From assembly GCA_039111635.1 (NCBI GenBank), contig JBCAQO010000005.1, positions 1,054,001 through 1,118,000 on the forward strand: 64,000 bases of DNA, in the 5' to 3' direction. The stretch is from Heterobasidion occidentale (lineage: Eukaryota; Basidiomycota; Agaricomycetes; Russulales; Bondarzewiaceae). Positions 46,607-57,558 of the stretch are shown in pieces. Below the pieces are notes generated by a model. It did no database searches. It had not been told where the DNA came from and was given only the letters and a program-made list of their open reading frames with translations. Each line of letters begins with the position of its first letter. Position 1 is the stretch's first letter. The position numbers and the translations under genes were made by a program.

Positions 46607-48256
46607 CTATGACAAGGATGCGCCGACGAGCGTAGGAGCCAAGCAGAAACCCGCCTTCGTCCGGATCCGATGCACACTCTTCGTCGCCGGGTTTACCCAC
46701 GCGGCCTCCCTACTGTCTAGCGTCGTAAATCCTGTAAACACAGTTGCGTTGATATTTCACGAATAGGACGATGTCATGGAAGGATGCGGCATACCTGGTT
46801 GAACGGTCTCGAATATCTTCTTTTTCGGGTTCAGTTGAGACAGTGGCGTCGCGTCTGGCACGTCGACACGAGTGAGTAAAGCAGGTTACGAGTGACGTCG
46901 AAGCGTACCTTCGAACTCGGCGCCCTCGAAATAGATCCTGTCACCTGGCTTCGAGTTTGGCGGAGGGTCGATCAGCTCAATCCCGGCCTCCTTGCCGTCC
47001 TTCGAGGTCGCCTAATGTCAAGTTATGGATGCGTATTTTGAAATCAAACCCGGAGCAGAACGTACGCAGAGAACCATAGCAAAGCTTTTGACTCCACGCA
47101 TGTTGGCAGGCTTCAAGTTGCACTGGGATGCGCCTCAGCACGACGTCACAGAGCTTGAAGAGAATGTCGACGCACCACACCAACAAGCCACTTGTCTTGC
47201 ATTTTCTCAATTGGAACATAGTTCACAAGCCCAGACACGACAGTGCGAGGACCTGTTTCCTCACCAAAATCGATTTGCTGAAATATCAGAATGCGATAAA
47301 TGAGAAAGATTATCCCGTTTATTGCTCGGAGACGTTACCTCGACATATAAACCATCGGCATCCGGATGTTTTTTCACTGAATAGTGTGTTAGATGGGGTG
47401 GTCGAATAGAAGTCAGAGCACATGCCATCGACGATGTGCCCAACACGCAGGTCGATCATGGACGGGACAGGCTCTCCCGCATCTTCTGCCGGAGCAGCCT
47501 TGCCTCCACCTGCAGCCTTCTTCTTTCCTTCTCCAGCCTCTGCTGCGCCCTCTTTTTTCTCCTTCTTTTCTTTCTTGTCCTTTTTTTGCGCCTTGCCCTC
47601 TCCTGGGTCGGATTTTTTCACCTCTGCTGTAGCTAATTTCTCTTGCTTTTCTAGTGCGGATGCCGCGTCGGCCTTGGATGACTTTTCCTTCTTTTTCGGT
47701 TCCGCAGCTTTGCGCTCAATTGCAGGAGTGTTGGAGAGATCGATGGGGACGAGGGAGAACACAGGGGAAAGGCTCTCGGCTGATTTGCGAACGGAAGGCC
47801 GAGTTTGAACATGGTCAAAGTAACGGGTGAGTGCGGGATGGGAATGATACTGGGAAGGCTGGAGCTGGGACTAATACGAGCACTCGGAGCTCAACACAAA
47901 AGGACGAGCGTTCTGGCTGAAGGACATACGAATGTCGGATGAAGGGCGCCGTAGACGGCGACATCGGCGGCGGTCAGGTAGTTGCTCACGACGTACGTGA
48001 GCGGCACGAGCTGTGTGTCGAGGTCCTGTCTCCGAATCGTAAGAGCCCTCGCCCGTCAAGCACGCGGTTCGACGTCAAGTACCTTGAGCGCCTCTGGCTT
48101 CACGATGTCGCCCTGCGCGACCTTCTCGATCCATCCCGCCACCTCTGCCTTGTCCTTCTCGGACTTGCCAAAGTCCTGGCTTCCATCTTGCGTCGCGCCG
48201 AGAACCAGATCGCGGAGGGGAGACTGCAATTTCGAGACTGCCGCAGCAGATGACAT
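46607..48256 (-). CDS. ARC1: ARC1/AIMP1-type tRNA-binding cofactor of aminoacyl-tRNA synthetases
   Basis: Cytoplasmic tRNA-binding protein that delivers tRNA to Met- and Glu-tRNA synthetases. Start MSSAAAVSKLQSPLRDLVLG; a GST-C-like N-domain (EVAGWIEKVAQGDIVKPEAL, then PLTYVVSNYLTAADVAVYGA, HPALTRYFDHVQTRPSVRKS). A Lys/Ala/Glu-rich linker (about 90 residues) follows. The C-terminal EMAPII tRNA-binding OB fold has PVPSMIDLRVGHIVD, KKHPDADGLYVE, QIDFGEETGPRTVVSGLVNY, CNLKPANMRGVKSFAMVLCA, IELIDPPPNSKPGDRIYFEG, and the end RTKAGFCLAPTLVGASLS. Seven or so introns. All OB-fold landmarks are present. Confidence 0.9.
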
Positions 48257-48670
48257 GGTTTTTACGAGAAGACGGTAGGGAGAGACGAGGGAGGATCGAT
48301 GGGTGTGTGTGTTTGAGATTCGAGAGATTCGAGTCAGGATCATGCTCACCCTCCAAAATATGGTAGACCACACGTGAGGGACGTCACCCTGTCACAATTG
48401 ATTCTGATAACTTATACGGGACCTTGATTCCCCGACTCGCCGTCTTCAGCAGTCGAATGGCCCGGCCACAAGATATTGCGGAAGGATCAAACTTGTCTCC
48501 CTTATATATTTTCACAAATCATCGTTTTATGAAGGATGTAGCTGTAGTGCTAATTTTCGATCGTCGAAGAGGAATTTCGGATATCCATCAGGAACGAAGA
48601 TGAGTTGATCGGAGTTGATCGCAACGTAAGAAACGAGGAATCTGTGACAGTGACCTCCTCACGAGTTATC
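48257..48670. other. ARC1 promoter and left half of a duplicated segment
   Basis: Bases 48421-48670 resemble 53630-53855 (both hold AAGATATTGCGGAAGG, GAGTTGATCGGAGTTGA and GAGGAATCTGTGACAGTGAC in the same order). They end in the target site of the transposon that follows. Confidence 0.7.
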
Positions 48671-48714
48671 CAGAATGGCTGAACGGTGAGAGGGTAGTCT
48701 ATTAGACCAATAGA
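48671..48714 (+). repeat. left terminal inverted repeat
   Basis: Pairs with 50604-50647 in inverse orientation; about 36 of 44 positions match, including AGTCTATTAGACCA. Confidence 0.8.
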
Positions 48715-49227
48715 CCTTGCAATTATAGACCAATAGACTTGAGACTTGTGGACACGTAGACCAAACTGCGGGTTGATTATCTCATACCTTCTGGGCCGTC
48801 GCGTCCGGCAGTGTGCCGCTCCCCCGGCGGCGCTGCTTTCTCCTTCTCTCCTCCACCTCGTCCTCCACCTTGCCTCCATCTCTCTCTATCCTCAGCCTCG
48901 CGCGAGGCGCCGATGACGCCACATGATGCCTGCATCATCTCTGAGAACACCTTGATGTTTTTGAAAGCAGTTACGGAGTGGGTGGAGGCTGCAGGGGAAG
49001 TTTCTGATTGAGAAGATCTTCGTAGTGCGTTCTTCTTTTTCTTTCTTTTTTTGGGAGGAATTTTTTGGAGGTTTAGATGGAGCAATTTTAGGGCATAGAG
49101 TGTAGAGTAGTCAATAATGATGTGATATTAACATTGATGAGGGATGTGCTGTTTGTGCCTCGAAGCGTGCATTGCTGTCGCCATTGCCCACTGCTCAAAC
49201 ACCTCCGGCTTCCCCACCCACCCCTCA

Positions 49228-49950
49228 CACTGACGTGCCTTCTCATCATAGGAGCACCCTCTCATCCCCGGCGCATTTTTTTGACCCTGGTACGCTCTCT
49301 CATCCCTGCCCGTGGTGCTTTCTCGTCCCCGGCGCACCCTCTCGTCCCTAGCGTGCCCTCTCGTCCTCAGCACGATATGCTGTCCCTTGCCGGCGTGCAT
49401 TCTTGTCTCCGGCGCGCCCTCTTGTTTCTGGCATGCCCTCTCATCCCCTGCACGCCCTCTCATCCCTTGCGCGCCCTCTCATCCCCTGCACGCCCTCTCA
49501 TCCCCAGTGCACTCTGTTGTCCCTGGCCAGCGCGTTTTCTTGTCCTCGGCGCGCCCCCTCATCCCCAGTGTGCTCTAGCAACCTTAGCTGTTGCGCCCTC
49601 TTGCCCCTGCTGTGCCCTCTTGTCCCTACCATGCCCTCTCAGTGCGCTCTGTCGTCCCTGGCCAGCACACGTTCTCGTCTCTGGCGTGCGTTCTTGTCTT
49701 CAGTGCACCCTCTCGTCTTCAGCATGCTCTCTTGTCTCCGGCGCGCCCTCTGACCCCCTGCGTGCCCTCTGATTCCCTGTGTACGCCCTCGTCCTCAGTG
49801 CGCTCTGTCGTTCCTGGCCGGCATGCCTTCTTATCCCCAGCACGCGCACTCTCATCCCCAGCGCGTGCCCTCATTCCCAGTGCGCTCTCCCAATCCTGGT
49901 CGTCGCACCCTCTCCTCTCAAGCACGCCCTCTCATCCCCGGTGCATCCTG
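49228..49950. repeat. GC-rich minisatellite, about 21-bp degenerate unit
   Basis: Around 30 imperfect tandem copies of a unit close to GCGCGCCCTCTCATCCCCAG, C/T-rich on the plus strand. Units diverge in the last third (CATCCC, CGTCCC, TGTCTC). It stays open in several frames only because the unit length and bias avoid stops; the 216- and 212-codon frames here are not taken as genes. Confidence 0.85.
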
Positions 49951-50603
49951 CCTCCGCCCACGCAACAAATGCCGCCCACTCGCCCAGCACACACAAGCAG
50001 CGCACGATGGTGTCACAGTTTGCTATTTATATCTCATACAGGCCCCCTTGCTCTAGCACCTCCAGTACAAACATCTGTGCCGCGATCGCACACTAGCACG
50101 CCTCTGCCGCGCCCTCACTTGCCATCAACTTTATCTATCAGCCTAGGCTCAAGCCCGCTCCCCCACCCACCGCCACCTTCACCGCCATCCGCTGCATCCT
50201 TGCGCCCACGCCAGCAATCATATATGTGAGCATGAAGTCTTCGCCTGCGTGAATGGGACACAGGGTGGCGATAGGGTCTCAGGTTGTGGACGTGAATTGT
50301 GGTTCATCATACTGATGTACTCATCACGTTGCTATCTTTCTGGTCTGTTGTAAGTCAAACATATTGTATTTTCTTGAGATGTGCAAACTTGCCTTCCATA
50401 TGTGCATTACCTGACAGTAAATCAGATTTCTTGATTCTGTATCAGTCCGAGGTCCGGAGGAGGTTTATTTATTTAGCATTATTTGGATCTCCGGAGAAGC
50501 CGGGTACCCCCGGCCCTGCGCCGCTCCCAAAGTCCCAAAGTCTATAATATTTTGAGGTCTACAAGCTCAAAAGTCTATTATCCACTGGTCCCAAAGTCCA
50601 TTG

Positions 50604-50647
50604 TCTACTGGTCTAATAGACTGTTCTCTCCCCGTTCAGCCGTTCCC
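50604..50647 (-). repeat. right terminal inverted repeat
   Basis: Inverse partner of 48671-48714; followed directly by the second GAGTTATC. Confidence 0.8.
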
Positions 50648-51770
50648 GAGTTATCTTAACTTATCAACGACTCGATGGTGTCCCCGCTGGAAGAAGGGCC
50701 ATATATGAATCGATATCTCTCTCATCCTTTACCGACGTCGCCCGTGGGACATCCAACAAGTGCGGAAGCCTGTGGAGTCTTGTTGTCTCCGTATCGACAC
50801 ATGCTTGGCTCGGGAGAACTTGATATCAGAGAGGAGGGATGGCTTGGTGTATTCAAAGTTCAAACACAAAGTCATTCCCGGTTGCCATAAATTTGGCGCT
50901 GTGTGCATCACAACCCACGGATATCGTTTATACGCATGTGCGACGTACATTCTTTACCCATCGGTGCAAACAGCTGCTCCGCCCATCTTTCGTCACCACC
51001 CTCCCTTGTTCACAGCAACATCTGGTCAGGTTTGCGTTGCTGATTTTCATGCATGTACTGACCTTGTAACCGTTTCTATGGATACTTGACTTGCATATGT
51101 GAACGCATGCTGCGTCCACAACCGCCGACAGGACCACATTACCGCATGGGAGCCTGCGTAAAGACTTCGCGCCCGACATATACCTAGATCGTTGAAAGGG
51201 GCACGCAGGGCAGGGGATGTACCATCCAAGGGTAGGAACTGAAGTAGAAAGCATCCGTCATATGAGTCATCCGTCCATCGTGCTCCTTGACCGACGCCCG
51301 TTAAAATACAAGGTGGTAAGTAGGCTCCTCATCACCCATCGGTTCCCTCCTCTAACACCAACATCAAGTATCTCTTGTTCTCAACGAAGCTGATTCATGA
51401 ATGAATCTGTCCCGAAATTCTGTCTGCTGAACAAAGCCTTGTTTTCTGAAGGGCATTGGTATATAAGGCGGTATTCTGTGGTGTCTTCAATCTTCGCATC
51501 ATACGATAGGCATTTTCCTCGTTGAATCTCCCTCTTACATCCCTACAGAAGTGCTCGCAAGGTTGCCTCAAGTCGCAATATATTTACCAGTGTCACCATC
51601 GAATACTATAATACTTTGATAGCCAGGCAACAGGAAGGTATGCAGCGAGCCACTGGTCTATCTCTTCCTTTTCTCACTGATACTACCGCCCTCATTCAGT
51701 CACCTCGTTTCTGCGATCCACCAGTGATCCGCCGTGCTGCTGAAAATTGATCACTATCGTGCCGATCACC
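50648..51770. other. right half of duplicated segment, then F-box promoter
   Basis: Bases 50648-50760 resemble 53848-53960 (shared GAGTTATCTTA...TTATCAACG, ATGGTGT(T/C)CCCGCT and CGATAT stretches). The rest, 50760-51770, has no supported gene and should hold the promoter of the following F-box gene. Confidence 0.6.
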
Positions 51771-53363
51771 ATGGTGCAACCCAATCTGTATATCAATTAT
51801 TTGGTCCCACATCCCATAGGAAAGCTACCCATCGAAACACTGGAACAGATATTCATCGAATGCGCCAGAGATGCCTATCATCCCAGTACTGTGTTCACGG
51901 CAGAAGAACGCGACCACGACGCCTCTCCAAGGTGGATAGAAATCACATGGGTCTGTCGTCTGTGGCGTAGAATCTCGCTTGCCTGCCCTCATCTATGGAC
52001 TCAAATCACCACTCATCTCAGTCATCGATGGGTCCGAGAGCTCTTGAAGCGCTCGCGGAATTATCCACTCGTTCTCGAACTCAGCACCGTCCACTCCCGC
52101 TTCAGCGATATCAAAGCCGTCATCTCCGCCAATGCCTTTCGAATCAAGGAGCTCTATCTCGGTGACGTAGGGGCAAATAACCGAAAGCTGAGACGAGTAC
52201 TCGACGGGAAGTTGACCGCCCCTGCGCCCCTGCTAGAGAACTTCGTCTTGGACACCGATCTGTACGAGATACAAGATGACTTGTTTTCGGGACATGCCCC
52301 CCGCTTGCGTCGTCTTTGGCTTGGAGACTCAATGTCGATCAGCGTCACGTCTCCCCTATTGGGCAGTCTTCGCGAACTCAAATTACGCGAGACCTATAAT
52401 ACAGACTATTTGCTCGACTTGCTTCAGCGCACACCTCTCCTCGAATCTCTCAAGGTCAGGGATTTGAATCCAGGTGACCAGTACTCTGGAGACGAAATAC
52501 GCCTTCCACACCTCTCCAGGCTGCACATCCGATTCAGTCAATACCGGCAATTCGTGGATTTTTTCGAACCACTCCATATACCTCCGACGGTCCACTTCCA
52601 GCTGACCCTAAGGGAGTCAGGCACCAAAGAGGAGTACGCAGCCGTACTCAATGTAATCGCTGATCGACTTCGCAGTATCGGCAAGTCTGCGGGCCCTTTG
52701 TACGCCAAGGTAGAAATCAAGCCGGAGAAGGGGTGGTCCATCGCCTGGTACCCTATGATCGAAACCCCCGATCCTACCGTCGACCGTCGACCACGGCGAG
52801 CGCTTCTCGAACACGACGGCGGTTGGAACCGTCGATGTGAGCATCAGTGTGATGCGCCTTTCATGTTCAGCATGCTGTACTATGCCCCTTGCACGTACCC
52901 AGCCATGATGAACGACGTGCAGTGTATGGTCGACCGCCTAGCGCCCGTGGCGGACGTGCATGCGCTGCAGTTGAACTTGACTCTGCGAAGCGACCCCGTC
53001 GTGAAACGTCTCAGCGAGGAGGGCTCGTTGCAATACTCGAACCCGAACTTCGAGGCATGGACCCCGATCCTTAGCGCGATGTCCGACGTACGCATCCTCA
53101 AACTGACATGCGATGCCATCGCGGGCGTCCTGATGGCCCTCACCTCCGATGATAGCGTCAGAGGGACCCCTCTGCTTCCCAAACTCTCCACGCTTGTCGT
53201 CGTGAAAAGCGGGCTGCCTGATCTACGTCTGGATGACTACCCGCCTGGGTTAAACATTGACGGGGTTCTAGAGGCGTTCCTTTCAAGAAGGCTTGAACGT
53301 GGTCTGCAAGTGGAGCATTCGACGATCAAAGACGATGTTGACTCCAACCAGAAGCATATATAG
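51771..53363 (+). CDS. F-box protein, intronless
   Basis: Single exon, 530 residues, first ATG at 51771 (MVQPNLYINYLVPHPIGKLP). The F-box IGKLPIETLEQIFIECARDA ... WIEITWVCRLWRRISLACPH LW is the classic mushroom form. It is followed by weak leucine-rich repeats (FRIKELYLGDVGANNRKL, PRLRRLWLGDSMSISV, LGSLRELKLRETYNTD, TPLLESLKVRDLN, LPHLSRLHIRFSQYRQ) and ends LSRRLERGLQVEHSTIKDDV. Members are substrate adaptors of SCF ubiquitin ligases and are among the most variable gene families in mushrooms. The lack of introns contrasts with its neighbours. It lies between the two copies of the duplicated segment. Confidence 0.85.
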   Translation: MVQPNLYINYLVPHPIGKLPIETLEQIFIECARDAYHPSTVFTAEERDHDASPRWIEITWVCRLWRRISLACPHLWTQITTHLSHRWVRELLKRSRNYPLVLELSTVHSRFSDIKAVISANAFRIKELYLGDVGANNRKLRRVLDGKLTAPAPLLENFVLDTDLYEIQDDLFSGHAPRLRRLWLGDSMSISVTSPLLGSLRELKLRETYNTDYLLDLLQRTPLLESLKVRDLNPGDQYSGDEIRLPHLSRLHIRFSQYRQFVDFFEPLHIPPTVHFQLTLRESGTKEEYAAVLNVIADRLRSIGKSAGPLYAKVEIKPEKGWSIAWYPMIETPDPTVDRRPRRALLEHDGGWNRRCEHQCDAPFMFSMLYYAPCTYPAMMNDVQCMVDRLAPVADVHALQLNLTLRSDPVVKRLSEEGSLQYSNPNFEAWTPILSAMSDVRILKLTCDAIAGVLMALTSDDSVRGTPLLPKLSTLVVVKSGLPDLRLDDYPPGLNIDGVLEAFLSRRLERGLQVEHSTIKDDVDSNQKHI

Positions 53364-53956
53364 TATTTGAAGGGGATGTTTTAATGGAAGATTTGAAGGG
53401 TTATGTTTAGGGTGAAGGTGAAGGCGAGCGAGAGTGAACAGATTCCCCCTCCCAAACGGTCAAGGTAGATGGAGATGACTCAAGAGAGAGCTCGAATACG
53501 ACGAAGTTTTGGCTTGAGGCGGGTGAAAACTAATTGTAAGTCTGACAAAGCCTTGAGAGAGCAGAGCGTGGAGTTGGATCGCAGCTGAAGCCAAATATGT
53601 GTGAACGATGTTTGTTTTACGATAAAGCGACCTTGATGATTTCCCGACCGCACGTAGCTGCCGCATGGCTCAGCCAAAAGATATTGCGGAAGGGTGAGAC
53701 TTATATCCGTTCTATTTTCTCACAGAATCGTCCTTAGACGAAGGATGCAGTGCTGGGTGCACTCAGATGTACATGTCCGTCAGGAACAAAAATGAGTTGA
53801 TCGGAGTTGAGCGCAAAGCGAGGAATCTGTGACAGTGACCCTCTCACGAGTTATCTTATCAACGATGGTGTTCCCGCTCAAGGAAAGGAACGGCCGTATT
53901 TATAGGTTCGATATTACTCCCATCGTCCATCGACGCCGCCCGCGACATACTCACCA
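53364..53956. promoter_or_regulatory. promoter of the 2OG oxygenase, second copy of the duplicated segment
   Basis: Bases 53630-53956 are the intact counterpart of 48421-48670 plus 50648-50760, with a single GAGTTATC at 53848-53855. They lie directly before the oxygenase start codon, so the repeat covers that promoter. Confidence 0.6.
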
Positions 53957-55558
53957 ATGTCCTCCGACTTGTCTTCCAAAGTCGCCAGCGCCCTCCCCAT
54001 CATCAGCATTGCACCATGGCTGGACGGGTCCGACACCAAGGGCCGTCTCTCCACCTCTGCGGCGCTCCACGCAGCGTGCCTCGAATATGGGTTCTTCTAC
54101 CTCGACATATCCGCCTTCGCCGACCCCTCAGAACCTGAAGAGCTCGCAAGGCTCGCGCACGAGTTCTTTGATCTCCCCCAGGAGGAGAAGGATAAGCTGT
54201 CCTTGAGCAATCAGGATCATGCCCGAGGTGCGCTTGCACAGCATGAGTCTCATTTTTGCTCATTTCTAACACTGAGCAGGGTACGCTCGCCTCAGGGAGA
54301 ACGTGACGAACGGCAAGGCCGATAACCACGAAGGCCTCGACTTCTACCGCCCCGTGGAAGAGCCTGACAAGACCAAGCCGTTGTGGGGTGAGAACCAATG
54401 GCCAACAGTGCTGACGTTTCGCGAAAAGTACGAGGCTTGGGTAGACAAGATGAAGAGGCTCGGCTTGATCGTCATGGAGGCGTACGTCGCTCCCCCCTCT
54501 CTCGCCATTCTGCAGACCACCGCCGACTGACCCTCCGCCGCGCGCTCTTTAGCATGTCCGTCGGCCTCGGGATGACGCAGGAAGAGTGGGCCGCCCTCCG
54601 CGCCCAAGTCGACGACAGCTTCTGGGTGATGCGCGTCATCGGTCCGTCCCCGATCATGGCATTCGGGTCTCCGAATCCCTCCGCAGCGCAGTCTGATGAT
54701 TCCGTCTTAATATAGGCTACCCGCCTCTGCCGAGCGATCACGACGGATACTCCTGCGGGGCGCACAGGCAAGGACACATGCCGAGATCCATCCGCGTTTG
54801 AATAAGCCCAACTCACTGCCTGCTCTGCTTCGCGCTCCAGAGATTACGGATGCCTCACGTACGTCGCACCTTCTGCCCTTCGGCGCCGGTCAGTCGATGA
54901 CGCCTGTTCGCAGCTTCCTTTGGGCCGACCCGACCCGCGACGCCCTGCAGGTCTTCCTCCCCCAGTCCTTCGTCGCCATCGAGAACCCGGGGCGCACGCC
55001 GCGGGAGGAAGGGCTCGAGCAGGGCGTCTGGATCTCCGCGGACCCGATCCCCGGCTGCGTCGTCTGCAACATCGGCGAGAGTGCGTATCCCGCAGCGCGC
55101 CGACCCTCCGCTCGCCCTACCCGTCGCTGACCCGTCGACAGTGTGGGAGATCTGGACCAAGGGGCTGTACAAGAGCACCCTGCACCGCGTCGTCCACCGC
55201 GGCTCGAACTATCGGTGCGTCGGCCATCCGGCCTCACGCGTTCCTCACAGCACGTCAACTCAGACTCACGGCGCGTCTCCTCTCGGGCAGTGTATCGTGA
55301 GTGCACCCCGCCGTCACGCAGCGCCGGCCCACTCACGCCTCGCGCAGCATCCCGTTCTTCTTCGAGCCCAACTTCAACGCCTACGTGGCCCCGCTCGCCG
55401 CCGCCGACCGCATCCAAGATAGCCACGACGCGCGGCACTTCCCGGGCGCCGAGGACCCGCCCCCGAAGAAGACGTACGCGCCGACCGTCTACGGCGACTT
55501 CCTCATGCGCAAGGTCAGCGGTAACTTCGCCGCAGGAGGCGGCAAGTACGGTGCGTGA
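53957..55558 (+). CDS. 2-oxoglutarate/Fe(II) oxygenase, isopenicillin-N-synthase-like
   Basis: Soluble non-haem oxygenase of the DIOX/IPNS class. MSSDLSSKVASALPIISIAP opens the DIOX N domain, with AALHAACLEYGFFYLDI and FDLPQEEKDKLSLSNQDHAR. The next exons give GYARLRENVTNGKADNHEGL DFYRP, WVDKMKRLGLIVMEA, SVGLGMTQEEW, then YSCGAH, an intron, and RDYGCLTFLWADPTRDALQV: together the H-R-D of the iron site. IPGCVVCNIGE and KSTLHRVVHRGSNYR supply the distal His and the 2OG-binding Arg. Ends APTVYGDFLMRKVSG...GKYGA. The intron inside the iron-binding motif (54768-54840) has a GC donor. The substrate is unknown; homologues act in secondary metabolism or sugar/toxin modification. Confidence 0.87.
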
Positions 55559-55975
55559 CTGCGGAGCGGAGCGACAAGACACGGGGAAGGGAAATAGAGC
55601 AGGGTCACCAGGTGATATATATGTTTTTTTTTCTGGTCTATTACACAAGGCTTGTTGTATTGGTTTTTGCGTTTGTTGTAGTTGAACGCCGGGGGTTGGA
55701 TGAGTGGGACAGGACGAATCGTGATGTACGCGGGCGAACGGCCAGACCCGCCTCAGTTGATTAGGTGATAGACAGTTTGCGGTGCGAAATAAGTATTTAT
55801 GTAGCCAGTGAGTGAAAGAAAGAGCGAGCAGACGAACAGAGGAGACGGAGACCAAAAAAAAACACAGACGGACCGAAAGATAGAAAAACAAGCTACGCGC
55901 TACAACACCTACGGCAACGAGACCCCAGGTCTCGCAAGCACACATGCGCACACGAGCAGATGCGTGCAGCAGCAT
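55559..55975. other. intergenic between convergent genes
   Basis: 417 bp, 3' UTRs of the oxygenase (+) and the histone-fold protein (-). Nothing else recognised. Confidence 0.5.
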
Positions 55976-57558
55976 TCACCGCTGCGAGTAGATCGTCCGC
56001 CCCGTCTGCCCGAATGGGCCTTCCCCCCCAGAGCCTGCAGACGGCGCCGCGCTGCGCGCGCGCTCCTCGAGGTACGCGCTCGCCGGGCCCGCGAGCGCAC
56101 CGGGCCACGGGGGCTGCGAGTGCGTTCGGGGCGCCTGCGCGTCCACGGGCGACGCGGAGTGCGCGTGGCCGTGCGCGGGCATGGGCGCGGACGCGGAGGG
56201 GGGGATGTACATCGGTGTGGGCGCGGGGTGATCGTGGGGGAGCGGGTCGAAGCCGGAGGGGGGCAGCGGCGCGGGGTGCGCGAGGTCCGTCCAGGTGCGG
56301 GGCTCGGAATGGCGCGAGCTGCGCCGCGTGCCGGAGCTGTGCGTGCTGTCGCTGTGCCCGCCGTGGCTGTACCGCCCGCGACTGTCGCGCGGGCGCGCCT
56401 CGCGGCGGCGCTCGGATGCGGCGCTCGTGAACGCGGACTGCGACGGGTCGGTCGCGCCGTTGGCGAAGGGCGGCGTCTGTGAGGGGTCGGCGGAGTCGTC
56501 GATGGTGGCGGCGGTGGTGAGGGGCGGCTGGGCTGCGTCTGCGCCGTTGGTGGTGCGTCGGCGTTTGGCTCGGACGGGTTTCGGGCGCGGGAGAGCGTCG
56601 GTGGACATTGAGTTGGAGGAGGGCGTGGGTGCCTGGGAGGAGGTCGCGGAGGCGGAGAGTGGAAGGGTTATGGTGGGGAGGGAGGGGTCGGGGAGGGGCG
56701 AGGGAGCAGGAGGGGCGGAGAGCGCCGGGTCTTCGTCGACGAGTTCTTTTTCTTTGAGCGCGCGGCGCTCGAGGGCTTGCTTGAGGGGGAGAGGCGATGG
56801 TATTATGTCTACAAGGGAGGTGGAAGGTCAGCGCGGGTTCTAGCCATGAAGCGAAGCGAAGGCCAGGGGGCGCGTACCATCGAGAAAAGAAAATTCACGA
56901 TGGCGGGCGACGGCTGTTGCTGTGTGCGTATATGTTAGTAACATGTGAGGGCGATGAAGAGCAGGGACGTACACATGTCGCGGTAATTTATGGTAGAGCG
57001 TTTGGATGTGCTGGCCTGACGGTGCCCGGCGCGTGAGAGCTGTTTGATGAACTCCTCCTTGAAGGCGCGTCTGTGATCTGTTCACGGCATGGGGAGCGCG
57101 CAAAAAGGGCTTACGGTAGCTATCGAGAGCACGAACAGGGCCTCCTTGGACATGGGGCCACTCTCGCCTGTGACCGGACACACAGATCAGCCAGTAGGTC
57201 TCGCACAACAGGATGAGGGATATGGATCGGACGGGGCAGAGAGAGGCAACGCACCGTCGGCGCGGAGAATATTCTCGAGCCGCGTGTTTGGGAGGAGCGT
57301 CTGGCCGGGCACGCGCTCGCCGCTCTTTCTGTGGTATTTCCGCCGCCCGTTCGCGGATGGACTGTGTCCGGGGCCGACGAGACCCTCTTCGTGGAGCTCG
57401 TTGTCGTCTTCCTCGTCTTCTTCTACGTCGGGCTCGAGCTGCTCATCCTCGTCCTTGTCGTCGAGATCCGAGTCGAGCTGGTCCTCTTCGTCGTCGTCGA
57501 TCTCGATCTGCTCATAGGGCGTGGACGCGGTGGGACCGTTGAGGTAGATGGGGTCCAT
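55976..57558 (-). CDS. histone-fold protein, DPB3/CHRAC (NF-YC-like) type
   Basis: Nuclear histone-fold protein of the DNA polymerase epsilon or chromatin-remodelling accessory kind. Starts MDPIYLNGPTASTPYEQIEI; a long Asp/Glu run follows, then HRKSGERVPGQTLLPNTRLE NILRADG. Exon joins give GESGPMSKEALFVLSIAT, then (AAG acceptor) EEFIKQLSRAGHRQASTSKR and STINYRDM, completing the alpha1-3 core of the fold. ATVARHREFSFLDDIIPSPL PLKQALERRALKEKE continues the family tail; a long Ser/Pro/Arg-rich disordered C-terminus ends RTIYSQR. Unusually large for Dpb3 because of the tail. Which complex it joins (polymerase epsilon or CHRAC) cannot be decided from sequence. Confidence 0.8.

Larger units (their letters stand above)
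48671..50647. mobile_element. non-autonomous terminal-inverted-repeat DNA transposon (hAT-like 8-bp duplication)
   Basis: A 1,977-bp element. The left end CAGAATGGCTGAACGG... and the reverse complement of the right end GGGAACGGCTGAACGG... match at about 36 of the first 44 positions and share the AGTCTATTAGACCA block; further TAGACCAATAGAC-like copies lie just inside. It is flanked by the 8-bp direct repeat GAGTTATC (48663-48670 and 50648-50655). The interior has no transposase: a short, purine/pyrimidine-biased unique part (48780-49120), a minisatellite (49228-49950), and 600 bp of unique sequence. An unoccupied copy of the target region lies at 53848-53855. The 8-bp duplication and CA-starting end suggest hAT mobilisation; a 9-bp reading (CGAGTTATC) would suggest Mutator. 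Confidence 0.85.

Noticed and set aside
49122..50229. Open frames of 216, 116 and 212 codons
   Set aside because: They are readings of the minisatellite in several frames; repeats of Leu/Pro/Ser/His-rich units reflect DNA bias.
57055..57115. Possible frameshift in the histone-fold protein
   Set aside because: The acceptor CTTCAAG, rather than ATCACAG, gives IATEEFIKQL in frame and matches the family.
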